DNA from: Owenia fusiformis
Taxonomy: Eukaryota > Annelida > Polychaeta > Sabellida > Oweniidae
NCBI GenBank assembly: GCA_903813345.2
Contig: CAIIXF020000007.1
Coordinates: 23,921,564-23,985,563 of the forward strand
Direction of reading: 5' to 3'
DNA: 64,000 bases
The translations under genes and the position numbers were made by a program. The notes beneath the pieces were generated by a model. The model ran no database searches. It worked only from the letters and a program-made list of their open reading frames with translations, and was not told the origin of the DNA. Positions 1-12,400 of the stretch are shown piece after piece (position 1 is the stretch's first letter; each line of letters starts with the position of its first letter).

Positions 1-159
1 AAATATTTAGCGACTTGGTTTTTTATACAACATCGAGAGACAATTGAAAGGAGGAAACCATTGATTTAATACTTGCAAAAACAGATCAATGTCAGGAGAA
101 CGTGGTCGCATGAAAATCTTGTTTTCAACATTTATTTACCAACTGGTGTGGTGTTACAG

Positions 160-483
160 GAGCGTCAGGTCCTATAGGAGCAACAGGTCCTATTGGTGCA
201 ACAGGTCCTACTGGTTCAACTGGTCCAGCCGGTCCTGCTGGTTCAACTGGTCCTACTGGTTCAACGGGGCACACTGGGTCTACAGGACATACAGGGTCCA
301 CAGGCCCCATTGGCCCTACTGGTTCAACGGGGCACACTGGGTCTACAGGGCATACAGGCCCCACTGGTTCAACTGGTCCTACTGGTTCAACTGGTCCTAC
401 TGGTTCAACTGGTCCTACTGGTTCAACAAGTCCTGTTGGTTCAACAGGCCCTACTGGTCCAACCGGCAAAACGGAAGAGAGAG
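160..483 (+). CDS. Exon 1 in window: collagen-like Gly-X-Y segment
   Basis: With a phase-1 acceptor after ttacag (158-159), the frame encodes 35 consecutive triplets, mostly G-P-T, G-S-T and G-H-T. One Gly is replaced by Ser (S-P-V, triplet 31). A donor at GAGAG|GTATCA leaves phase 1, which joins in frame to the phase-1 acceptor of exon 2 (codon G|TT). The exon is 324 nt, phase 1-1, so it is symmetric. Thr in the Y position with little Pro there suggests stabilisation by Thr glycosylation, as known for vent-worm cuticle collagen, rather than hydroxyproline. If the weak donor (C at +5) is not used, the frame runs to TAA at 519-521 and this would be the last exon of a separate collagen-like gene. 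Confidence 0.7.
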
Positions 484-3400
484 GTATCAATGGCATGTGC
501 ACGTGCGGGCTTAGCGGTTAACGACGTTCTGACAATTCCGACCTTTCTCATTTAGATTCAGTCAATCATGTTTCTTTCAGAAGGATTTGGAAGGCCATAT
601 TCTTGCAATTGATTGACTTAAGATGTCAAGTAATATTGGTAGTTATTGTCAGGTTGCTTATTATTGTAGTTAGGACTATGACACGTAGGATAGACAAATT
701 CTTTTTACTTGTATCTTCTACAGTACTAGGCCTAGACAGTAGTGCTGATCTCTAATTTAGCCTTGCTTCCACGACCATGGTTTCTTGCACTGGTATAGTC
801 CTGTATTTCTAGCCTGCCAACCACACCCCTTTCTTCTTATTCTGACTGGTCAAGGCTTGTATTTCTAGCCTGCCAGCACACTCCTTTCTTCTTATTCTGA
901 CTGGTCAAGGCTTGTATTTCTAGCCTGCCAGCACACTCGATCCTTTCTTCTTATTCTGACTGGTCAAGGCTTGTATTTCTAGCCTGCCAACCACAACCCT
1001 TTCTTCTTATTATGACTGGTCTAAGCCTATATTTCTAGCCTGCCAACTACACCCCTTTCTTCTTATTCGGACTGGTCTAAGCCTGTATTTCTAGCCTGCC
1101 AACCACATCCAATTCTTCTAATTCTGACTGGTATAGGCCTGTAATTCTACTCTACCAACCACATGCATTTTTTCTTGCAATAGAATATACATCAAATGTA
1201 CAATCACCTCTTTTAACCCTCTACACAGATATACTGATCACCAAGAACCTTTTTGGATTGGAAAACTTACATAGCCTAGTTTATTGCACTATTTAGTTAT
1301 TTATTTTTAGTTGTATTAATTATTTTACTCATACAATGTACCTGGATGTTTAAATTAATTCATAGTAAGCTTATAAGACGGGCATTATTGACGTCAAGTG
1401 TTTAAAAAGATTTTCAGAAACATTAAATAAAACAAGCAAGCGTGGCGAACTTTTGTTTTGATATTTAAAACATCAATGCAGTATAAAATATATGTAACTT
1501 CATAACACATATCGGACTTAAAAAACGAACCCGCCTCTTGGGACCCCCCCTCTCTAGGATGTAAAAATCAGTCGAACCCCATCCACGTCTATCCATCATA
1601 TCACAAAGAAATCAAGGTATATCAATTCTTACGAGGTGAGATTGTTGATCATGTTTGCCATTAATATTTTTACAGTTGAGCCGATGGACGACAACTTTAT
1701 CGTATTTGTGGATAGCAGGGCAGACACGCTCTACCAGATGGACACAAATGATCCGAGTAGATTTCGCACTGTCACTAAGACTGGCCCTAATCCAGTGGCT
1801 ATTGCGTACGATCCCAATGGAAAGCGAATCTACTTTGCAGATGTCCGAGAAAATACTATTAAAAGCGTCAACGTTGACGGAACTGACCTGAAGGTTGTCA
1901 AGCAGCTTCTAGCAGGTAACCTACTGATTTTAATCATTACCCATGTTATCTTTAGGACATTTCGCTGCACGTTTTGTGACGTTCTTCGACAGACACATAA
2001 ATGGTTCAATCATTCAACCGATAACCATGATAGTTATGTTACATGCTGTTTTTATCCAGATTCTGATCCCGAAGGCCTTGCGATCGACCCCGACAATGAA
2101 CTTCTGTATTACGCGGATAATGGACGGAACATTATTTCCGTAATGAAATTGAATGGATCTTTTGAGAAAACAGTGGTTTATGGGAATATTACCCACCCAA
2201 GGGCAATTCAGCTGGACCCAGTGAACAGGTATGGAATCTTCATCAAAATCAAGCGTTCACATCATCCAGTGAATGAAACGTACAACGGTCACGTGCATCT
2301 ATATATCATTGCAACCAAATACATTAATCCGCCCCTAATTCTCCATTATAATGATTACGGACAGTAAGTTTGTAACTACCCTGCGTGCAGAGTCTAGTTA
2401 AACTACACTATGCCTAGTAGAGACCATATTACAGTTTAGTAGCCCCGCCCCCACGACGGGTACCGATGACAGTTTTAGTAATAAATCACTTCTGACCTAC
2501 GCGCTGACCTTTCTTCCACTAATCAGCGAGCTTGAAGAAACATACGCCAAATCCGTTCTAATTAAGTATGCGCATGGTATTGGTCAATTCCGGGCTCAAC
2601 GATGACGTCAGAAGGAATGACCATATATAGAACGTCGGTCAAATTTGGCCGACGAACACTGATTGGCGCGGTGAGTTCACAGGTTTATTTTAGTTTGAAA
2701 GAGTGAAGACGAAGCTCTCTTTTAAGAAGTGAAGTCAAACGAATGCAAAGGGTAGTTTGTAACGTCTGGTAAGCTCAAAATCAATTCTTGATAAGATCAG
2801 TACTGTAGAAAATAATTCTACCAAGTCCTGATAATGTTGGTCATGTCAGTGTTCGAATTTAAAATAACTTATGTGACAGGTTCACTGCTTCAGGTAATGT
2901 AACACTATCAATGCTGTAAATGCATTTCTACATTTTCAATGTCCCTTACTAGGCTAGAGCCCTTGCACTATTAGTTTTGTTGTTTTGAAGTTGTTTATTT
3001 CTCAAATAAAGTGTGATATGAAGCCTTGAATAGATAAATCAACATTTTATTTAAATAAATTAAAATCCGGATCACCATGCCACATTCTCAGTTTGAGGCT
3101 ATTGTTTGTTTATTTAGTCTGACCGAGAAAACAGAAGTAAACGTTATCTAGCCGTTTTTCTCTGATAAACTGTTAGTGTGTAATAAGTGAAATAGATAAT
3201 AAAATTTTGCATGACTGAGGCCGATGGGTCAATTACTCAATCTGAACATGATTTGATATTTAAAATCTCCCGCTTTTTTAACTTTACTCGCTTTAGCCAA
3301 ATCTTGCTGATTGATATTTGGCAGTTCTTCCATTGAAGAAATGCAGATTCGAGAGATGCTCAATATAAAATTGAAATTATTGATTTATCGCTGATTCTTT

Positions 3401-6400
3401 GATTGTCCACTCATCAATGTGGATCGAATGGTAGGATCGAATGGTATGTTATAAATAACCCATTCATATCATTGTAGATAACTGACTAGACTAATTTAAC
3501 TCTAATAAAAGTGAATTTATAATTCAAAAAAATCATTTTCAAGACAAGAGACAATATACTCATCTTAGATCTGTAGATAATTCTTACGGATAATGGGAAG
3601 TTCTCCATATATTGTATATACTGAATACTACAGTAAAATTTTAAATGTTTGGGAGTACTTTGAATTTAGGTCAGGGTGCATGATGGTAGTCCTGCGAACG
3701 TCTTATTCTTTTGCCTGTACGATTACAACATGGGAGAATTTTCTACGCTTCTTACAATTAAGATACCTATTTCAATAGATTCCTTGGTATTTTAGCATTC
3801 TTTTCGTGTAGTTGAATCCACAATTGTCTGGGTTTATCGGCAGAACAAAGAAATTTTCGTTTTTAATCACAATATTTGCGTGTAATATTTACCTTATTTC
3901 AACCATCAAATTCCTCCATTTATTGGTTATCCGGGCCACTTCCGGGTCAGTCAAACGGGGAATCCCTTACTTCCTGCGAAAGCTATTTGGATTTTGATAT
4001 AATAGCTTTCCCACGGAGCATTTGGACAGCTGAATGATTGTGACCTTTGAAATCGAATTAATGAGATACTTCTTTTTCCATCAAGACTTGTAAATTGTTC
4101 ATCGAGTGAATGTTTTTTAGACCTATTTCCAATATGGCGGTTTGCTAGGAGCGAGATATGCAATGAACGAAATGAATTTTGAGAATTAGTTAGGTTCGGA
4201 CAACCTCCGGAGATTTACGAAAATGTCCGAGCAGAAAACGCCATATTGGAATTTGGCAGTAAAAACATTCACTCGACTAACAATTACAAGTCTTTATCGA
4301 AAAGGAAGTACTTCAGCGCTCCAATACTTACACTGATTGATGATACTGATGTAAGACACAGTTAGAGACCAAAAGTAAGCCGCGGATCGACTTAATTCGA
4401 TTTCAAAGGTCACTATTAATCAGCTGTTCACTTCCCCGTTTGAGAGCCATAAGTTTCAAAATCTAACATGGCTCTCGAAGTGAGTAAGAAATCCCCTTTT
4501 AAATCCAACCACCATCTTGGAAAGTGATGGAATATCTCTTGATGAAAAATAAAAATGTTCCCGTTCTGCCGATATACCCAGACAATTGTGATTCAACTAC
4601 ACGAAAAGAATGCTAAAATACCCAGGAATCAATTGAAGTAGGTATTTTAAGTGTAAGGGGCGTAGATAATTCCCCAAGTTGTAATCGTACAGGCAAAAGA
4701 ATGCTCTCAATGCAGGACTATAATCCTGGTACGGGATAAGCATGATGGGACATTTTCTGCATCCCTCAATTGAGTCACATGTTAATTTCCAAACAAGAAT
4801 CACTTTCCCCACATTGTCTACATCTTCCAGGTTTGCACAAAGAGTGCACTTATGAGACTAGAAAAGACTTGTGAGAAGATTTGTTTTGTAACATGTATAA
4901 AAAAATAGAAAATTCACTGAATCATATTGACTTACATAATATGGCCCTGCCCCCTACCCATCATTTAAGTGTTTTGTTCATGCTTTTGCAGGAAAATCTA
5001 CTGGTCTGACTGGGGCCTTGGGCAGATTGATGTCTCAAACATGGATGGTTCAGAACGCACGCAGATTGCCATTAACAATACAGAATGGCCTAATGGCTTG
5101 GCCATAGATATAAAAAGTAAGTTATTAAGAGTAGAGTATTAGTCATAACACTAAAGGCTGATGACTTCATTTAAGATATTAATACCAAAACTTGATACTC
5201 TGTGATTTGAGCAGGTCAACATCAGGAAGTAACTGATAGGGCCAAACAAAAATATATGTCTGTTTCCTGCTCCATGTATTTTCAGATTAGGGTAGGTAGG
5301 TAGGAGGATTATTTTATTTTTCATTAAAATTTTACTCATTTTTTTTTAGGGTAGGTCAGTCAGAAAAATATTTTATCTTATGTTTTTTGTCATCTCTTCA
5401 TTTTGTCATTTGCTCTTAACTGCCATGAGACCTTAATTCATCATGCAATCTATAATCATTTGATCCGTACTTACTTAAAACCTTCAGATATTGAACTAAA
5501 TAAACAACTTGGTCAGGGTTCGAACTTAACTTTCTCACCTGGTATTGAAAATTGTTACGTAAGATTTTTTCTAGGTAACTAAATACCAAAGTAAGGTAGT
5601 TGTTATTATCGCTTGAAATTGTTATTATCGCGATAAGACAAAGTTTTCCTTTACAATAGGCCTATATAATAATAAACAAGTCTATTGATCTGTTGATCTA
5701 TTATCAATTTTATTCCACCATAACATTCGAAACTTCTGGATAAAGGCCTTCATGGAAATCAAATATCAGTATATTTAGCACTGGATCAGCAGAGGTTACA
5801 AAGTTGTCATCATATTAACATATGCCTCAAAAATATAATTTTTCTGACTCAAAAATAAACAGAATCAGCTTTAGAAGACCTTAGAAGAATATTTCTAATT
5901 CAAACAATTCAGAGAAAACTTGTCTCTGTGAGAACATAACATTTTCATCTGGTACATTGGAATTCCCTCTCCCAGAGTATCATTGATGCCACGTCAGTTT
6001 CCCACTTCAAAACCCTCCTGGACAAGGCATGGTACTCAGATCTTTACAAATAGCCACTAGTGAGCAATAATCAGTCCCCTTCCCTAAATTCAGTTTTAAT
6101 TTTAATAGATCAGATGGGAGAACATTAAAGGGAATAAAGCCTCCACCCCTCCTAAACTTGATAATGATGATGATAAGTCATGTGATCAGATCAAACTATA
6201 ATAGACCAATCATGTGGTCTAAACATTCAAATTCAAATTTCCCACTATAAACATTCCTAGGTGAAAGGTCAGGCTGATTTATGCAAATAGCTGTTGTGTT
6301 TTCGGGTTTCCCTCCCCAAGATTTTATTTTTCTTATTTCAAATCTGCATGGTAAAATGGGAATTGCAAATTTTATTGAAGGGGGTGAAACCCGAAACCAA

Positions 6401-9400
6401 GTTAGTACTTAGTGTTATAGATGTCTCCCTAGCAATTGCTAGACCCCTCTGGGAGTTGATTGCGGGCCTCTATTTTGAAGAGCAAAAATGGCGAACTTTT
6501 CAAGAAAATAAACAATATTTCCTGTGTTTCAAGTGTTTTGGGGCCCCTAACGATAATATTACTGCAAATGTTCAAGGGTATGAGCAATATGGACACCTGG
6601 GCCTGATGTGAGTAAAACATTTCAGAAGGAAATGTATTGTTTCAATCGAGTAGGGCCAGAGATAGAATATTTTATTTTTCAGTGTACTAAAAAATGTCTT
6701 AGGGTCGGGGGTTCAAACTAGGGTCGGTCGGGGTTCCGGAAACGGACATATATTTTTGTTTGGCCTAGGTAGTTTAATATTAAGTCACTGGCGGATCTAG
6801 GGGGGGGCTCCCTTTTGTAGGCCCAGAAATTTTTTTAGGGCCCCAAAAATTGTGTAGGGTCTCAAAAAATGGGACTTTTTGGGCATTTTTTCGGGCCAAA
6901 AAAATGGGCCTTGGAATTTTCAAATTTTGGGCCCAATTTTTGGTATTTATAGGTTTATTTGATGAAGCTTGAAATGTCTTAGTATATACATGTGTTTATT
7001 TTGCACTATTTGATTTTTATCGCACCCTTGTTGTGTATAATTGACAATCATGATCCATTTACAGTATATGTATGTATGTGCATTGGGGGAGGGACAAAAC
7101 CCAACTCGAGTCAGAAATTGCAGAACTTTGAGTAATATACTATTTACAGGAGAACATTTACAGGAAAACAAACTTTCCAGGAATAAAACAGAAAATTATA
7201 TCAGTTTTAGCCCAATTTTGTTTTCAGATATACTGTTTACAAGATATATCTGGAAAATAATGATACGTTTCACTTTTTGACAGGTTAACAGTGCTTAAGA
7301 ACTAGTGAGAAAAGAATAAATGAAAATGAGGGGACAGACAAGAAATGTCTCCATTTCATAAATATCTGCCTGTTTCATAATTTGTGTTCCACATATTTTC
7401 ATCTTCAATATACCAATATTTTATTGTTTGCAGACCAACTGATTTACTTCTGTGATGCAAAGACAAATAACATTGAGGAGATTGACTTAAAAAACGACAA
7501 TGCTCGTAGGGTTGTCCTTGAGGTGCCAGAAGATAGGTATGAAGGTATAAGGACACATTTCTTTGGCATCACTCTGGATGATACATATCTCTATCTCAGT
7601 GACTGGGAGAAAAGGTAGGGAAATTAATTTATTTGGGTTCGATTCAAGCGACCATTTTTAACCCAATTGCTAGGTTTCTTATTTACAGTTTTAAACTTTC
7701 TGATTAAATACTCCATATTCTTGGTTTTCAGTTTTCTTTCATAACTCATGTTCAATGTATGGATGCCTACCTGTATAAGTTTACTTAAAGTTACATTGAA
7801 AATGATCAAGTTCATAAATTAAAGAAGACATAAAGGTCAGAGATTTAACGGTCATAATGTTAACCTGTTAAGGATTTCAGCGTATAATGCAATAAAAAAT
7901 ACTTGAAATGAATTTCACAATGTGATTCTCTTATATCAAATTCTGGAGTTATGAAGCAGAAGGCTTTTGAAAACCAGTCAAAAAAAGTTAAAGTTATACT
8001 TGACATTTTATGATTAAAAGCCCATAAAAATCAAAGATAACTGTTATTGCCACTTATAGGTATGAATTTGATGTTTTTAGAAACATGATATTTTCTGAAA
8101 ATTTAGTTTTTGAGAAAAGTAAATGGATGTTTTCTGTTTTGTCCAAATATTATGTATTTTACATATGTACCAGGTACATGATTGTATATGTATCTCGAAA
8201 GATCTAATTTCTATTATCATAATTTCTAATATCGTAGCATCAGTTCTAATACTTCTCTTAATTTTGAAATTAACATCATTCTTAAATTTATTTACAGATA
8301 AGTTTTTACTTGAAGAATATTTGGCTTGTATAGTTTTTATTATTCAATCTTCCCAGGTTTCGTCCACGTGCTCTACTTTTACGAGATAGATAACATTGCC
8401 AAGAATGTTTTGTAACCTCAATAATATTGACACTTATCAAAGCAAGGTAAACAGTCTTAAAATGAAATAGGACATGTCAACCTGAATTATAAACATTGTA
8501 ATAAAAAAAACTGTACACTTGTTTTAAGAATTTATTTTTCAAAAATTAAGTGAACTGATATTTGCTATTTAAAACAGAGAATTGAAAGTGTCTTCTCGGA
8601 TTAAATATTGACAAAACTTTTAAAAACATTTGCAAGGGAGACGCAATTTTTTCTTTTCTTTCAAGCACTCTGAATAGAGTCTTAAAAAACTATGAATTTT
8701 GCTTGTCATAGTATGCATTGAATCACTGTAGACTTGAAATCTCTGTTATATATGATCTTAATTTTAGTCATGCTGTTCAGCAGGTTATGTATGACTTTAT
8801 ACCCAAAGATGAAATTTATCTATTTTATTTAACTATTATCATTTTGATATAGCATTTTGAAGGTGCCTGCTATTAGCTAACTTATGTCAAATTAAGTATA
8901 AAGAAATCGTAAAGGTCCCGCAAGAATGGTATCATAGGCAATTTATTCAATGAACTGTGTTCTTTGTGCAGTGAACCAACCATTGTCAAAAAAGATCATA
9001 ACGATATGTTTGGAATGATTTTCAGACTTTGACAGATTTCATAATTAACAGTTTACACATACTTTTTAGATTGTTAAATGCCAACATTGTAAAGAACTGT
9101 TTTACCAGAAAAATCATATTCATTTAATGAAGAATCTCAACTTTGTGTTTATGGTTACAAAAAATAGAAGCAATTTAAAGTGAAATCAATAATGTACTTA
9201 ACTCTGCAATAAATAGGTTTAACAAAAACACAAGTAGGACAAGTATGTGACATTTCTATTTGATATTTTGTTTAATTCTAATTTTTGTATTATATATGTG
9301 TTTTTTTTGACTGATAAATTTCTGAGAAAATTATTTTGGAAAGGTACATGTAAAATAAAAAAGTTTTCTTAAGGTGATTTGACATAATATACATTCAGTA

Positions 9401-12400
9401 AATGAAATAGATTCAGTGAATCAAAACATACAAGTTATTCATTCATTCAAGTCCCTTTACTAAGAAAAGCTGTAAAACTTGTTTATGATTAATTTTGATG
9501 ACAACCAGGATTTTGTTTTTTGTGTGCATGTTCAAATAAGGACTGGTAATACATACTGTGGCAAACAATTGTCTCTAAAATAAATTATAAACAGTAGAGT
9601 ACAGGATGTTTAAAAAGTATAGCTGAAGGAAATGTATTTGAATGAATGATTAAACTGTTCATTTTACATGTTATTTATAATAATATCAGAGATGCAACAA
9701 GTAAAGGAGATTTTCCCACATATACCAGTTAAAGTATAATTTGATCGAAAAAGTATATAAGTATTGGTATGCTTTTCGTTAAAATAGTTATTTATTCTCT
9801 AGATTTATTATATTTTTCTATATACTTGTATACTTGGTGTACATTGAGTTAAATCACTAGATATATAAGACTTACACTAAGTTATACCATGATATATGTT
9901 AAATGTTTACTACATGATATGTTAAATATATGTATATGCATTTCCTTACAGACGTCAGACACTGCGACACATTTAATTTTTTTTATTATGATTTATCTAT
10001 TTACTTATACAAAGTGTTCACTTTTAGAATCAGAGTATAATAATTTCATTTTTCTCAGACAATTACACAGGATTACTAGGGTGAATGCATCCATGTATCA
10101 TGACGGTTATGGTGCTAAGAAATTTAGGCGGATCAATGGTCTTCAGATTTATAAATCTGCTCTGCGTGTGAAGGGTAAGACTTGTAGGAGCTGAGCTTTT
10201 GCTTTTAAACGTGCAGCATCCAGAGGGTAAATCCTGATGGTTGTTTCCTTGACAACAAATCGAATCACCTGAATCATCTTTTGTATGAACATAACCCCTA
10301 TGAATGTTAATGTTTAGAAAATTGGAGACTTGGTCCATTATCTATTCATGGGCCCATTGCACTACGGGGCAATATAGTCTCATGTGGCATTTGGGCCTTT
10401 AGAATTCTCACCAACACATGTTATAGAAAGCATATTCATACCGTTTTAACAAATAAAGAGAACATGACCAAAAAAGAACAACAGATGCACTCTTAGATAC
10501 TATGGCAATAGAACAAATACACAGTGCACTGTCAACATGCTCGGGCCAAATGAAAACACGAATTCTCGGGGTTAAGTCAATACATAGGTGGAAACAATTT
10601 AAGTACAGCCTGAAATGAATTTGTTTTAGAGAAGTGTTTCTCAAACATAGACCCACATATTGAAATGACAAACTTATAAATATTTGTCAATCAGTGCTCT
10701 TTGTTCATTCAAATTATTTCATGTTTTCAAGGCATATCTATGAAAATGCCTTTGAATGCTGGCACCTATGTGTGCTACATAATTTTTTAGTAATTCATTC
10801 ACAAATAGCATGTTCATTCTTCGAAATCAAAAAGGTCAAATCGTAGGTTTTCTTTGATATGACTTGGAATTCAGGATTATGTTTCAGCTAAATATTTACA
10901 GATACTTTAATATGTTGATTTGGAATTCAAAACATGAAAACTTCATTGAAATTTTAAACCAAAACAAGGATGTGAAAGTCATGGGATTTACATTATTTAA
11001 GAAACAATTCTCTAAATTTTTCTTTCGGTGCCTACTTAGAATCAACATACAGCTTTCGATGCTTTTTACTAATTATTCTTTTTATTTTATGTCTTTTTTA
11101 GCTGTTAGATTTTAAAAATGATTATGCTACATAACATCTCAATGTGCTACTCTTAGCATCTGCAATGTCGCTGATTTAGAAGTTCGATTGATATTGTCCT
11201 GTTTGTCATACTGGTGTTGTATTTTAGTTGATTTACCAATCATGAAGTTTTGATTACTAATCATGATATTGTGATTATCGATCATGAAATTGTGATTACA
11301 TATCACAGGCCCGTAGCCAGGATTTGCCAAGGGGGGGTTCAGTTTTCAAAAATTTCCAGGGGGGGTTCACATTTGACAATTTTGGCCCAAATATGGCTAA
11401 AATCGAACCCTGCGAACCCCCCCCCTGGCTACGGGCTTGTATCATAATGAATTTTTAACTCTGTCAAAGATCATGTCTGCTAAAAAAACTGAACAGGCAA
11501 AAATCCAAATCAACTGATTCTATACTACATGTACTACACTGTATATTATTGTTTAGCTTGTTGCTTGCTTTTTATAATCGACCATTTAATCAACAACATT
11601 CCATGGATTTAGGATCCATTGGAAATATACAAGTAGAATATATTTATTTAATTGCATTTAGCTTTCAACTTAATGCAACAGGAAACTAAATGAATTGTTT
11701 TATACAGCTATTACAATAACCTGCTCAGTGTATGTATCAAACATGGATCAAATCAGACATGTAATGGAGAATCGCAAATAACCCAGAAGCTCTGGGAATA
11801 TTGATTGATTTGACATGTGTTTATATGGTCTTGAATTGATATTCTCTTCATGCATTGAGTCCTTGTATACTATGTTTACTATTAGTTTCAAATAAGGCTC
11901 AGGGGCTACCAAATTATCACTTGATTTATATTTTTGCATCCTATTGAAGTGATCTTCTACTTTGTTCACTCTTCTTGTCTACGGGTATTAGCCAGACCTA
12001 AACAAACCGTGAGCATTTGAAGATTCACATTGAGCTGTACATACTGTCGATGGCATCGAGCACTGCCAAGCTCACTAATACATATAGCCCCTTCCCATGA
12101 CCATGCAGCGATCTCCCCAGCATTAAAGCAAGTGGGTGCAGCACCCAACAGAGATTTTGAAAATAGGCTTGCACCCACCTGAAAATCCATATATACCCAC
12201 TTGAAAATGAGAAAAATCATGAAAAATGGGCATAATTTAAGCATTGAATCTTGGTCTGAATTGTGAAAATGAGAATTGTGCACCCATTTGAGAAAAAATC
12301 CTGTGGAGATCACTTCCATGATACCGCCAGTAAGCTCACGGTATTATGAGGTCTGGTTTATGTCTGTTTTGTCTGTCTATTACACTTACATTCTGTATCA

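Noticed and set aside
89-555. Long open frames in the other frames of the collagen-like region, including a minus-strand PVGPVEP-type frame
   Set aside because: They are shadows of the low-complexity repeat. Only the frame through 160-483 puts Gly at every third residue and has consistent splice phase.
1636-2367. A 243-codon continuous frame across exons 2 and 3
   Set aside because: The middle is intron read-through. Clean GT-AG sites at 1915/1916 and 2059/2060 remove it and join two YWTD segments in phase.
7634-7645. tRNA B-box-like GGTTCGATTC
   Set aside because: No A box, cloverleaf or SINE body is visible around it.
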